Source: Planctomycetota bacterium
GTDB lineage: Bacteria > Planctomycetota > B15-G4
Assembly (NCBI GenBank): GCA_029245865.1
Contig: JAQWOM010000015.1
Span: 100,305 to 164,304, forward strand
Direction: 5' to 3'
DNA: 64,000 nucleotides
Program-made: the position numbers and the translations under genes
Notes under the pieces: model-generated
The model's input: the letters and a program-made list of their open reading frames with translations, nothing else
Told to the model about the DNA's origin: nothing
Database searches by the model: none
Shown here: positions 50,732 to 59,256 of the stretch, in pieces
Position numbering within the stretch: position 1 is the stretch's first letter
Layout of the letters: every line of letters starts with the position of its first letter

Positions 50732-51454
50732 ATGATGCGATTTCCCAAGACCTCTTCGGCACTTCTGGCCGCGATCCTTCTGCTCACTCCCGGCTGCGCC
50801 GTGGGGAGGTATCTGGGCTATCGAGGCATGGACCTCACCGACATTGTCGACTTGAAGTATGGAGTCGCGATTGGAGTCGGTGCAAAGGTTGAGGCCACGC
50901 AGTTCATCGGGACGGGCGCAGGTGCGGCTGCACTTGGCTACAGCCGAGAATGGTTCGGCCGTCGCTCGATGGAGTTGAATGGCTTTGCATTCCTCCACTT
51001 GCTTGTGATGGGTGTCGATGGCGGATACGGAAGCATGAATCTCGGCGGCTGGTCAGATGAGCGCGCCGAAGTGTATTTCTTGCTCGTGAACGCGACAGCC
51101 TTTGCTGACTTTGGCATTGCGCCGGGTGGCGATGCTCGCTGGGATCATCTCGACACGGCTGCGCCGCCCAAGATCGGAACTGTTGTGGAGGAGTTGAAGG
51201 CGCCCACCGAGTATCTGCCCGTACCCGCACTTGAGTACTGGCGTTTCGGGTTTGAAGTTCTGGTCCCCGGGGGGCAGTTCGGCCTCTACCTCAATCTTGG
51301 TGAGGTCTATGACTTCATGGCAGGTCTCATCACTTACGACCCCGCCGACGATGATGGTGTGAGCTTCCTGGCCACGTACAACATCCCGCCAGAAATTGTC
51401 GAGCTCGAGGTCCAGGAAGATCTGGAAATCATCAAGGAGGGGCAGGTGCAGTAG
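50732..51454 (+). CDS. Lipoprotein of unknown function
   Basis: 240 residues. The signal ends in LLLTPGCAVG, a lipobox with lipid Cys at about residue 22. Tyr/Gly-rich segments (YLGYRGMDLTDIVDLKYGVA, VDGGYGSMNLGGWSDERAE) suggest membrane-associated beta strands or a small outer-membrane fold; short lipoproteins with the YRGMDLTDI pattern occur in several uncultured groups. No enzyme motif. The frame begins at a GTG at 50720; I use the ATG at 50732. Monocistronic, converging on the CoA ligase gene. Confidence 0.72.
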   Translation: MMRFPKTSSALLAAILLLTPGCAVGRYLGYRGMDLTDIVDLKYGVAIGVGAKVEATQFIGTGAGAAALGYSREWFGRRSMELNGFAFLHLLVMGVDGGYGSMNLGGWSDERAEVYFLLVNATAFADFGIAPGGDARWDHLDTAAPPKIGTVVEELKAPTEYLPVPALEYWRFGFEVLVPGGQFGLYLNLGEVYDFMAGLITYDPADDDGVSFLATYNIPPEIVELEVQEDLEIIKEGQVQ

Positions 51455-51563
51455 GCCTGAAGTTTCGGATGCCCGGTGCGATGCCTCGGGTCGTACGCCT
51501 GGGACTCGACCCAGATCCTCGCGCAGACGACTGACCCACTGGCCCGAGCGGCCAGCGATGGTT

Positions 51564-53135
51564 TCAATCGGGCTGTTGCGACAGCGACCGGCGGTCGACT
51601 TTTCCTCGGTCGTTTTTTGGCAGGTCCTCGAGGAAGGTGACCACGCGCGGGTATTTGTGTGGCGAGAGGTGCGTGCGCACCCATTCCTGGAGAAGAGCTC
51701 CAAAGGCTTCGTCCGGAGCTTGTCCGGGGCCGGGCACCACAAAGGCACGCGGCTTGACGAGGTCTTCGGCGTTCTTCCAGCCGATCACGGCCGCCTGCGC
51801 GACATGCTCGTGGGAAAGCAGGCATTCCTCGACTTCGTGCGGTGCGACGAACTTGCCGCCGACCTTCAGCAGTTCGTCGGCACGGCCTTCGTAGTAGTAG
51901 TACTCGTCGTCATCCATGCGGAACAGGTCGCCGGTGATGACAAGATCTCCGCGAAAAGTCTCCTTGCTCGCTTCATGTGCTTGCCAGTAACAGATGGCAG
52001 CGCTTTCACCGCGCACGTGGAGACGCCCGGTTTCACCGGCCGGGAGTTCGAACCCCGTCTCGTCGACGACGCGGCAGTCGTAACCAGGGACAGCCTGCCC
52101 AAGGCTACCCGGGCGTACCGCTCCGGGCCTGTTGCTGATGTAGATGTGAAAAAGTTCTGCGCTGCCAATGCCATCAAGGATTTCGACTCCGCAGCGATCG
52201 AGCCATTGACGCTGAAGAGTTTCTGGAAGCTTCTCTCCTGCAGAGAGAACGAGGCGCAGGCTGGAGAGATCTCGATTCTTACCGGTTTCTTCCAAGGCGA
52301 GCATCTTGCCGATCATCGTAGGAACGCTTGTGAGAATGGTTGGGCGTTCGCTTTCAATGAGATCGAAGAGAGTCTCCGGTGTCGAGCGCTCGCTGAACAG
52401 GACGGTTGTTGCCCCTACGGCGAAGGGGAACATGAGGTTCGTGCCTGTGGCGTAGCCAAAGAAAAGCTTGGGGACTCCGGCGGTGACATCGTCTTCGCGA
52501 ATGCCCAGGACGCCCTTGGCATATTTTTCAATGTTGAAGGCAAAGTCTTCGTGCAAATGGACTGCTGCTTTAGGGCGTCCCGTGCTGCCCGATGTGAAGA
52601 GCCAGCCAGCGATGTCGTGCTTGTGTGTGTTCGCACGGCCGGCACCTGCGACTGAATTCGCGATGAGGTCCAGCATGGCGAACTGCTGTTCACCAGCGAG
52701 TTCAGGCCGCTCGGAACTGCTTACGCCACCTGCCACGACAACAGCTTTTAGGTGTGGGCTGCGCTGCTTGAGGCGCTCAAACATCGGTGCGAGTTCCGCA
52801 TCGATCACTGCGATACGCGCACGTGTGTACTCGAGGTAGTCCGCGAAGGCTTGTTCATCAAGAAGCGGGTTGACCATGGCGAAAACACCACCCGACTCCA
52901 GCGTTGCAAACCACGCATGGCTGAATTCTGGGCGGTCGGAGAGCGCGAGAAGCACGCGTTCTTCCTGCCGCAAGCCCAGGTCAACAAAAGCACTGGCCAG
53001 GCGACTGCTGGCGTCGGCGAGTTGTGCATAGGTGTGCTTTTCGCCACGCCAACGGAGGGCGACTTTGTCGCCACGGCCTTCGTTGATGTTGTGGTGGAGC
53101 AGGTAGTCGGCGAGGTTGAAGCGGTCGGGGAACAT
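51564..53135 (-). CDS. Benzoate-CoA ligase-family enzyme, probably anthranilate-CoA ligase
   Basis: 523 residues, ANL superfamily, benzoate-CoA ligase group: FNLADYLLHHNINEGRGDKV at the N-terminus, P-loop WLFTSGSTGRPKAAVH, GIGSAELFHIYISN (a benzoate-ligase hallmark), GRADELLKVGGKFVAPHEVE and the catalytic Lys in NDRGKVDRR. It makes an aryl-CoA thioester. As the last gene of an operon with tryptophan dioxygenase and kynureninase, anthranilate is the natural substrate; this is inferred from context. Starts 33 bases after the dioxygenase stop. Confidence 0.88.
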   Translation of the reverse strand: MFPDRFNLADYLLHHNINEGRGDKVALRWRGEKHTYAQLADASSRLASAFVDLGLRQEERVLLALSDRPEFSHAWFATLESGGVFAMVNPLLDEQAFADYLEYTRARIAVIDAELAPMFERLKQRSPHLKAVVVAGGVSSSERPELAGEQQFAMLDLIANSVAGAGRANTHKHDIAGWLFTSGSTGRPKAAVHLHEDFAFNIEKYAKGVLGIREDDVTAGVPKLFFGYATGTNLMFPFAVGATTVLFSERSTPETLFDLIESERPTILTSVPTMIGKMLALEETGKNRDLSSLRLVLSAGEKLPETLQRQWLDRCGVEILDGIGSAELFHIYISNRPGAVRPGSLGQAVPGYDCRVVDETGFELPAGETGRLHVRGESAAICYWQAHEASKETFRGDLVITGDLFRMDDDEYYYYEGRADELLKVGGKFVAPHEVEECLLSHEHVAQAAVIGWKNAEDLVKPRAFVVPGPGQAPDEAFGALLQEWVRTHLSPHKYPRVVTFLEDLPKNDRGKVDRRSLSQQPD

Positions 53136-53168
53136 GGGGTGTCTCGCTGTATCCGCGTGTCCGGTTCG

Positions 53169-53996
53169 TCAGTCGCTGAGCAGGGTGCGGACTGACCAAA
53201 GGTCGGGGAAGGCCCGGCGCATCAACGTGGTTTGCAGGTACCGAATGCCGTCCAGTTTTCCGGTGGTGCCTTTGCCCGTTCCCGGTTTGTCGCCGATCTG
53301 ACGCTCAACCATCATGACGTGATGACGTCTCCAAAGGATGAGTTGCTCGTCGATGTCTACGAGTGCTTCGCAAAGGTCGTAAACCATTGGATATTTATCT
53401 GGAGAATCGTAGACCAGCTTGAGGGCCGCCATCGTCTCCTCATCCTGCTCTGGCGTGCGCTGTTTGCCGGGAGAGGTGACGCCCAGCCCCCTGTCCCTCA
53501 AGACCTGATAGAGGCTGTCGGAAATGCTTTCTTCTTGCATCGCTTTCAGGAGGTCTTCGTGCCTCGGATCGTTCTTGGTGAACGAAGCAAGCTGTTCGTC
53601 GCAGAGTCCAAAAGCAGTTTCCACTTCACGGAACTGCACGCTTTGGAAGCCACTTGCCGGGTTGAGTGCTGAGCGAAATTTCAAGAAATCTGCAGGGCGC
53701 ATGCTTTCGAGAACGTGAATCTGCCCGACCAGTACTTTGAAGATGGCCTCGACGCGGCGACACAGCCGTATGGCATTGCGTAGGTCGGTGTCCGATCCAG
53801 ATCGCATCTGGCAATGAATCTCTGCGGTCTCATGGCGCAGCAGCTTGAACCACAATTCGTAGACCTGATGAACGATGATGAACTGCAATTCATCGTGCGC
53901 CGCAGGGTCGGCCAAGCAAGTCTGCTGCTGGAGGAGTTCCGGTACCTTGAGGTACTCGGAGTAGGTCAGTTGCTGGGGCTCGCCAGTGGTGGTCAC
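53169..53996 (-). CDS. kynA: Tryptophan 2,3-dioxygenase
   Basis: 275 residues, all helical, heme enzyme. IIVHQVYELWFKLLRHE holds the substrate-site His43, SGFQSVQFREVE the substrate-binding arginine, and LWRRHHVMMVERQIG the heme-ligand His (225/226). GDKPGTGKGTTGKLDGIRYL corresponds to the mobile GTGG loop but is longer, with inserted residues. It opens the indole ring of tryptophan to N-formylkynurenine. GAAGGAA about six bases before the GTG supports the start. Fourth gene of the operon. Confidence 0.94.
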   Translation of the reverse strand: MTTTGEPQQLTYSEYLKVPELLQQQTCLADPAAHDELQFIIVHQVYELWFKLLRHETAEIHCQMRSGSDTDLRNAIRLCRRVEAIFKVLVGQIHVLESMRPADFLKFRSALNPASGFQSVQFREVETAFGLCDEQLASFTKNDPRHEDLLKAMQEESISDSLYQVLRDRGLGVTSPGKQRTPEQDEETMAALKLVYDSPDKYPMVYDLCEALVDIDEQLILWRRHHVMMVERQIGDKPGTGKGTTGKLDGIRYLQTTLMRRAFPDLWSVRTLLSD

Positions 53997-54026
53997 GGAT
54001 ATTCCTTCGAATTCGTTGGGGGCTGC

Positions 54027-55229
54027 TCAGTAGGCGGACTGGTCGCTGGTGTGTTTCTGCCAGAGACCCTTGGCGAGTATCTCGTCAAGCGAATCCAGTA
54101 AGTGATCAAGTTCGTCGTCAGTCGTGTAGAAGTGAGGAGAGATGCGTAGGCCAACGGCCGGGCGGCAATCAATGAGGATGTCTCGCGCAGCCAACGCTTC
54201 GACCACGGCGGGAGCGTGTTCGACCTGGAGCGTGACGGTTCCGCCGCGGCGCTCAGGGTCGGGAGGGGAGAGCGTGGTGTAGCCACGGTCTGCAGCGTTG
54301 TCGAGAAACCGGCTGGTCTGCCGAACGCTCTTGTTGCGGATCGCTTCGACACCAATCTCGCCAATGATCTCGTATCCCGAGCGTGCGGCGTAGATGGCGG
54401 GGACCGAAGGAGATCCATGGAGCATGCGCATGGCGTCCTCTGCATAGCGCTGCGCACCGGTTTCGAAGGCAAAGGGTGCTGCGTGCGCCATCCAGCCTGT
54501 GAGGCCGGGCTCAAGTGTGTCACGCAGAGACGGTTTTACGTAGAGGTAGCCGGCGCCTGGGCCGCCACAAAGCCATTTCACAGAGCCGCCGCATGCCATG
54601 TCGACGTCGAGTTCTTGAACGTCGACGGGCACTGTTCCTGTCGACTGGTAACAGTCGGCGACAACCAGTGCGCCTACCTTGTGAGCGTGCGCCACGATGG
54701 CTGCGAGATCTTGTTTGTAGCCGCTCTGAAACAAGACGTGACTGATGGGGACGAGCAGCGTGCGCTCGTCAATCGCATCCAGAAGGTCCTGAGTTTCGAT
54801 TCCAATCCCATCTTGGCTGGGCACCTCGACGATTTCTGCACCGTGACGGCGTTGTGCTTCCCACACATACATGACCGTGGGGAAATTCATCGAGGTGTAA
54901 ACGATGCGGTTACGAGGCGATTTGAAGTCGAAGCAAGACGCGATCAAGCCCTGTATCACGGAGACGTTTTGGTGCATCACAACGCTGCCCTGAGGCGCGT
55001 TGATGATGCGTCCAAGAAGGTCGCCTGTCGTGACAGGAGAGGTCCACCAACCTTCCGCCCAGGCGCGAATCCCTCGAGTCGCCCACATGTCTGTGTACTC
55101 ACGAAGCGCGTCGACCACCTTGCGTGGCATGGCACCGAGTGAGTGGTTCACCAGATAGGTGGTGTTTTCGAGAATCGGAAACTCTTTGCGCCAGGTGATC
55201 AGGTCATCTTGCGCGAGGGGGGGAGTCAA
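54027..55229 (-). CDS. kynU: Kynureninase (aminotransferase class V fold)
   Basis: 400 residues. YLVNHSLGAMPRKV, then MWATRGIRAWAEGWW, are the kynureninase N-terminal signature. Asp192 (ADCYQSTGTVP) contacts the cofactor nitrogen and Lys218 (GGSVKWLCGGPGAGYLY) forms the Schiff base. It cleaves kynurenine to anthranilate and alanine. Some class V enzymes look similar, but with kynA directly downstream the call is firm. The TTG start overlaps the pepP stop (TTGA) and has GGAGG seven bases upstream. Confidence 0.9.
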   Translation of the reverse strand: MTPPLAQDDLITWRKEFPILENTTYLVNHSLGAMPRKVVDALREYTDMWATRGIRAWAEGWWTSPVTTGDLLGRIINAPQGSVVMHQNVSVIQGLIASCFDFKSPRNRIVYTSMNFPTVMYVWEAQRRHGAEIVEVPSQDGIGIETQDLLDAIDERTLLVPISHVLFQSGYKQDLAAIVAHAHKVGALVVADCYQSTGTVPVDVQELDVDMACGGSVKWLCGGPGAGYLYVKPSLRDTLEPGLTGWMAHAAPFAFETGAQRYAEDAMRMLHGSPSVPAIYAARSGYEIIGEIGVEAIRNKSVRQTSRFLDNAADRGYTTLSPPDPERRGGTVTLQVEHAPAVVEALAARDILIDCRPAVGLRISPHFYTTDDELDHLLDSLDEILAKGLWQKHTSDQSAY

Positions 55230-56542
55230 CAGGCGGCCTCCACGTCAGAGATGCTTTTCGGGATGTTTCCGGTCAGGTTGTCGTGACCACCTTCAGTAAT
55301 CGCGACATCGTCTTCGATGCGAATACCCAGACCTCGGAATCTTTCGGGCGCCTCGTTGTCGTCGGATGCCACGTAGACACCGGGCTCAACGGTCAGAACC
55401 ATTCCGGGTTGCAACTCGCGAGATTCTGGAGATCCATTTCCCGAGTGAGGCTCGTAGTAAGCCCCCACATCGTGCACGTCAATGCCAAGCCAATGGCTTG
55501 TGCGATGCACGGTGTACTTGCTGTAGGCATTCGATTCGAGCAACTCATCTACGGATCCATTCACGAGGCCGACGTCGAGAAGTCCTTCGACGAGCTTGCG
55601 GGTGGCGACGTCGTGCACCGAATGAAAACGGTTGCCCGCCACGGCTTGAGCGCAGCCAGCTTCTTGAGCAGCCAAGACGACTTCATAGAGTTCGCGTTGC
55701 GCTGCGCTGAATGTCCCTGAGGCGGGGAATGTGCGAGTGACATCTGCGGTGTAGCCATCAAATTCACAGCCAGCATCGAGCAGTAAACAGTCACCGGCTG
55801 CGACGGTCATGTCATTGGTGGTGTAGTGCAGCACACAGGCGTTGTTGCCTCCCGCAGAGATCGTCGTGTAGCCAGGGCCCCAACCGCCTTCGGCTCGAAA
55901 CGTGGCATCGACGATGGACTCGATGGCCCATTCGCCACCTCCTCCGCGGAGCGCTTTCATGGCTGCTCGATGAGCCTTGTCGGTGATTTCAGCTGCTCGG
56001 CGCATCACATTGAGTTCGTCGGCTGATTTGTACAGTCGCATTTCGTGCAACACGGATGACGGGTCGACAACTGCAGTGGGAGCCCGTGCGCCGTCACGCG
56101 TCTTGGCATGCAGTGTCTGAACGGCCGAGAGCAGCTTGCGGTCGAAGTCTGCGTTCATGCCGGTGCGGTAATGCAGCGTCTCGGCACCCTTCAGCAGCTT
56201 GGGAAGCTGAGTGTCGAACTCATCGATGCTGAAGGCCTGATCGGCCCCGTAGATTTCTTTGGCGCCTTCGACGCCCGCACGCCGCCCATTCCAGATTTCC
56301 AGCTGCAGGTCGCGAGGCCTGACGAACAGCACGAACTGGCCCTCGTCGCGATCCGGCGCAAAGACAGCGATGGCCTCTGGCTCGGGGAAGGCCGTGAGGT
56401 ACCAAAAGTCTGAATCTGGGCGGAATTTGTAGTGCGTGTCGCGACTGCGCACACGCTCGCCGCCGGTGCAAATGATCGCAATCCCGCTCTCGAGGGAGTT
56501 CAAGAAAGCTGCTCGGTGGGCAGCTGCCATGTTGGTGTTCAA
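55226..56542 (-). CDS. pepP: Xaa-Pro aminopeptidase (M24B)
   Basis: 438 residues. An N-terminal AMP_N domain (YKFRPDSDFWYLTAFPEPEA) precedes the pita-bread metallopeptidase. The dimetal ligands are in LLLDAGCEFDGYTADVTRTFP (two Asp), TSHWLGIDVHDVG (His), VLTVEPGVYV (Glu) and GIRIEDDV (Glu). It removes N-terminal residues that precede proline. The TTG start overlaps the upstream stop as TTGA and has GGAG eight bases upstream; an ATG lies twelve bases further on. Its place in a tryptophan-catabolic operon suggests peptide use as an amino-acid source. Confidence 0.93.
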   Translation of the reverse strand: MNTNMAAAHRAAFLNSLESGIAIICTGGERVRSRDTHYKFRPDSDFWYLTAFPEPEAIAVFAPDRDEGQFVLFVRPRDLQLEIWNGRRAGVEGAKEIYGADQAFSIDEFDTQLPKLLKGAETLHYRTGMNADFDRKLLSAVQTLHAKTRDGARAPTAVVDPSSVLHEMRLYKSADELNVMRRAAEITDKAHRAAMKALRGGGGEWAIESIVDATFRAEGGWGPGYTTISAGGNNACVLHYTTNDMTVAAGDCLLLDAGCEFDGYTADVTRTFPASGTFSAAQRELYEVVLAAQEAGCAQAVAGNRFHSVHDVATRKLVEGLLDVGLVNGSVDELLESNAYSKYTVHRTSHWLGIDVHDVGAYYEPHSGNGSPESRELQPGMVLTVEPGVYVASDDNEAPERFRGLGIRIEDDVAITEGGHDNLTGNIPKSISDVEAAC

Positions 56543-57435
56543 GGTTGTCTCCGGGTGTCGAGTTTCACCTTTATGCTTTTCTCGTTTGCTCTCACGGGCG
56601 TCGGTTCTGCGAGTTCGATGTCACCGGGTGCCCCCATGAAGCTGCCATCTCCGTCAAGGCGCACCGTGAGATAGAGCTGACCCGCCAAGAGGTCCTCGGG
56701 GTTTTCTACCGCGAGTGGAATGTGCTCGATACCCATGTCAAAGGTGAGAGGAAACTGTGGCTTGTCCAGACGCATGACGGCACGGGGCATGCCCCGGGGG
56801 ATCGGCTTGTCTTTGAGGATGACAAAGAGAGTGCGCGTACCATTCATGTCGGCGTACTCATCGGCCAGTTCGATGGTGCCTTTGAAGCGTGGTCCCGACT
56901 TGAGGTCAGTGGGAGGTGGCGTTGTTGCGGGAGCTGCCAGCAACTGGGCGTGGCGCACATCTTCTGCGCTGAGTTCTTCTGTAAGAAAGATTTGCACAGG
57001 TGGGCCGTCGGCCGTGACGAACCCTGTGGTTGCTCCTTGCAGATCGCCTTCGCCAAGAGATGCATCACCATCGCCGTCGAGGCGAGCCACAAGAATCCAA
57101 TCGCCCGCGATGGTGCCTGCGGCGGCCAGATCGCGTGCATCCATTGAGAACGACGCAGGCATGCTGGTGTTGGTGATCTTACGGACGATTTGCGGGGGGC
57201 CCTGTCGGATGCCTCGCCAACCCATGAGGAAAAGGCAGGCGTGGTTTTCAGCCTCCACGCCAAGCAGTGGGTCGATGTCGATGGTCCCGCGCAGCGCACG
57301 ACCCGGCGTCGGTGCTTGCGTCACAGCCGGCGGGTTCGTGGCAGTTGAGGCCGCCGCATCGCTGGAGTCGCTGCAGCCGATCGCGGCCAGGGCCAGGGCC
57401 AGGAGGAGGGTGTGGATGTGGGAGGTCGGGGGCAT
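56539..57435 (-). CDS. Lipoprotein with two CcmI C-terminal-like domains
   Basis: 298 residues. A lipobox (LALALAAIGC, Cys about residue 21) is followed by a Thr/Pro/Ala linker and two related domains. Each has the order: GTI-type strand, LFL/LFVI strand, PPQIVRK or PRAVMRL, PASFSMD or PLTFDMG, then a Leu-x-Ala-G and a RLDGDGD/RLDGDGS acidic loop. This resembles the C-terminal domain of the cytochrome c maturation protein CcmI, but no ccm gene is near. The acidic loops might bind calcium. First gene of the kynurenine operon; overlaps pepP by TTGA. Confidence 0.7.
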   Translation of the reverse strand: MPPTSHIHTLLLALALAAIGCSDSSDAAASTATNPPAVTQAPTPGRALRGTIDIDPLLGVEAENHACLFLMGWRGIRQGPPQIVRKITNTSMPASFSMDARDLAAAGTIAGDWILVARLDGDGDASLGEGDLQGATTGFVTADGPPVQIFLTEELSAEDVRHAQLLAAPATTPPPTDLKSGPRFKGTIELADEYADMNGTRTLFVILKDKPIPRGMPRAVMRLDKPQFPLTFDMGIEHIPLAVENPEDLLAGQLYLTVRLDGDGSFMGAPGDIELAEPTPVRANEKSIKVKLDTRRQP

Positions 57436-57498
57436 GGGGGCGCATGATAGCTGTCTTGATAGGATGCGGCACCTTCACCGCCCTCAGGAGCCTTTCTC

Positions 57499-58152
57499 GT
57501 GGCTGAGCAGCGTTCAATCTCCTTGCGCACTTATGTGTACCTAGACGTGCTGCAACCGCAGCTCGCGTCCTTTCTCGCCACTGTCAGCCAGGGCTATTTG
57601 CCCATCGAGGAGCAGGCCTCGCTGTTCGTCGAAATCCAGCCTGGTATCTCGATCAACCGCCTCACGGATGTGGCCCTGAAGGCAGCCAATGTGACGCCCG
57701 GGATGCAGATCGTGGAGCGGGCCTTCGGCGTTCTGGAGGTCCATTCCTTCAACCAAGCCGACGTTCGCGCTGCCGGGGAGGCCATGCTGGACTACATGGG
57801 CATGACCGAAGAGGACCGGCTCACACCACGCGTGGTGACGAGCGAAATCATCACGGGGACCAACGAGTATCACACGATGCTCATCAATCGTTTCCGGCAC
57901 GGTGACCAGATTCTCAAGGGGCAGGCGCTGTACATTCTTGAAACCCACCCGGCGGGATACGCGATTCTGGCTGCAAACGAGGCCGAAAAGGCCAGCCCCA
58001 TTCGCTTGCTAGAGGTCATGACGTTTGGCGCCTACGGCCGGCTCTATCTGAGCGGTGGCGACGACGAGATCAAAGAAGCCGCGCGCGCTGCCGAGGCCTG
58101 TCTTGCCGACATCTCGGGCCGTCCCAACGAAGAGAAGGTCGACGTTCGTTGA
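57499..58152 (+). CDS. BMC-T shell protein (tandem, permuted BMC domains), solitary
   Basis: 217 residues forming two BMC (bacterial microcompartment) domains: about 5-100 and 107-207. The first reads LRTYVYLDVLQPQLASFLAT, ISINRLTDVALKAANVTPG and IVERAFGVLEVH; the second GQALYILETHPAGYAILAAN, then LLEVMTFGAYGRLYLSGG. The order matches the permuted tandem trimers of Haliangium ochraceum shells, which stack as double discs with a gated pore. AGGAG lies eight bases before the GTG start. It is monocistronic, divergent from the kynurenine operon and convergent with a glycosyltransferase gene; no other shell or cargo gene is in the window. Confidence 0.9.
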   Translation: MAEQRSISLRTYVYLDVLQPQLASFLATVSQGYLPIEEQASLFVEIQPGISINRLTDVALKAANVTPGMQIVERAFGVLEVHSFNQADVRAAGEAMLDYMGMTEEDRLTPRVVTSEIITGTNEYHTMLINRFRHGDQILKGQALYILETHPAGYAILAANEAEKASPIRLLEVMTFGAYGRLYLSGGDDEIKEAARAAEACLADISGRPNEEKVDVR

Positions 58153-58176
58153 TGTCGCTGTGGGTCGAGCGACTGT

Positions 58177-59256
58177 CTAACGGCGGCTGGCTTCGACGCG
58201 CTCCATCTCCCAGCTGTCATCGAGAGAGTCTGTAGACTCCAGCCGGGTTGCGATGCTGATCACGGCCAGCAATCGGATCGCACGCCGGCCCATGGGTGAA
58301 AGGGCGGCTGCCACGAAAACCGCCAGTCCCAGGTAGGCGAGCGGGTGGGGCAGGTTCATCAAGGCGATCCAGTTGAAGGTGGCTGCGATTGCCAGGCTGA
58401 TCCAGGGGGCGGCAAGCGGCAGGAACCGATAGGCCGCAAATTGCGCACGGGCTCTCCAGGGCGCCTCGCGTGGCAGCCGGCAGGTCCGGATGACCTGGAC
58501 GTAGGCCCGGGCTCGACGAATCTCCTGCGACCGACGCTCCGGCCCTTTGGGCGTCTTGACCTCCAGGAACCTTGCCCGTTTCAATTTGCGGATCTTGAGG
58601 CCGGTGGCGCGCACCTGGCACATCAGGTCCAGGTCGTCCGCAGCGATGCCAGGGTGAGGGCTTAAATTGAGTTCACTGCGCCAGCCAAGCAGTTGGCCAT
58701 GAATGCTGAAGAGAGCTCCTGCCCGTGACTCCAGAGTGCGAATGGAGGCGGTGACGCGGTCGTATGTGCCTGCTGCGGGAACAAGAGCGCTGCCATCTGC
58801 GGCGCAGGGTCTTCCCTCTTCGCTGAGGCTGGCGACGAATTCTTGCGAGCCGCAGGCCATTCCCAGGGAGCGCTCTGCGGCGAAGGCTTGCTCCATGGCG
58901 GTCAAAGCCTCTTCGCGGAACACCACATCTGCGTCAGTGAGCAGCACGAGGTCTACGCGCTGATCGAGGACTGCGAGACCTGCCTTGATTGCTCCTGCTT
59001 TACCAGGTCGTCCGTCATTAGAGACCACCTCAACGGTGATGTTCTTGAGGTGGTGTGAACTGTGTGCATCAAAGAGTTCGGCCGCCAGTTTTCGTGTGCG
59101 TGTTGATGTGTCGTCGGTGCAGTTGTCCTCGACGATGACGAGGACATGCTCTGCATCGGGCCATGGCAACTGGGCAAGGTTTCGCAATTTGCGCCCGATG
59201 ACCGCGGCCTCGTTTCGGCACGGGATGAGCACGCCGAGTCGAAGGGCAGCTTTCAT
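58177..59256 (-). CDS. Membrane-attached family 2 glycosyltransferase
   Basis: 359 residues. GT2 motifs: LGVLIPCRNEAAVIG, VIVEDNCTDDTS, GRPGKAGAIKAGL, LLTDADVVF (DxD-like) and GIAADDLDLMCQVRATG in the place of the catalytic EDxxL. The last ~90 residues hold two membrane helices (APWISLAIAATFNWIALMNL and AYLGLAVFVAAALS). It transfers a sugar at the inner face of the membrane; the acceptor is unknown. The ATG overlaps the radical SAM stop as ATGA, so the two are translated together. Confidence 0.87.
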   Translation of the reverse strand: MKAALRLGVLIPCRNEAAVIGRKLRNLAQLPWPDAEHVLVIVEDNCTDDTSTRTRKLAAELFDAHSSHHLKNITVEVVSNDGRPGKAGAIKAGLAVLDQRVDLVLLTDADVVFREEALTAMEQAFAAERSLGMACGSQEFVASLSEEGRPCAADGSALVPAAGTYDRVTASIRTLESRAGALFSIHGQLLGWRSELNLSPHPGIAADDLDLMCQVRATGLKIRKLKRARFLEVKTPKGPERRSQEIRRARAYVQVIRTCRLPREAPWRARAQFAAYRFLPLAAPWISLAIAATFNWIALMNLPHPLAYLGLAVFVAAALSPMGRRAIRLLAVISIATRLESTDSLDDSWEMERVEASRR

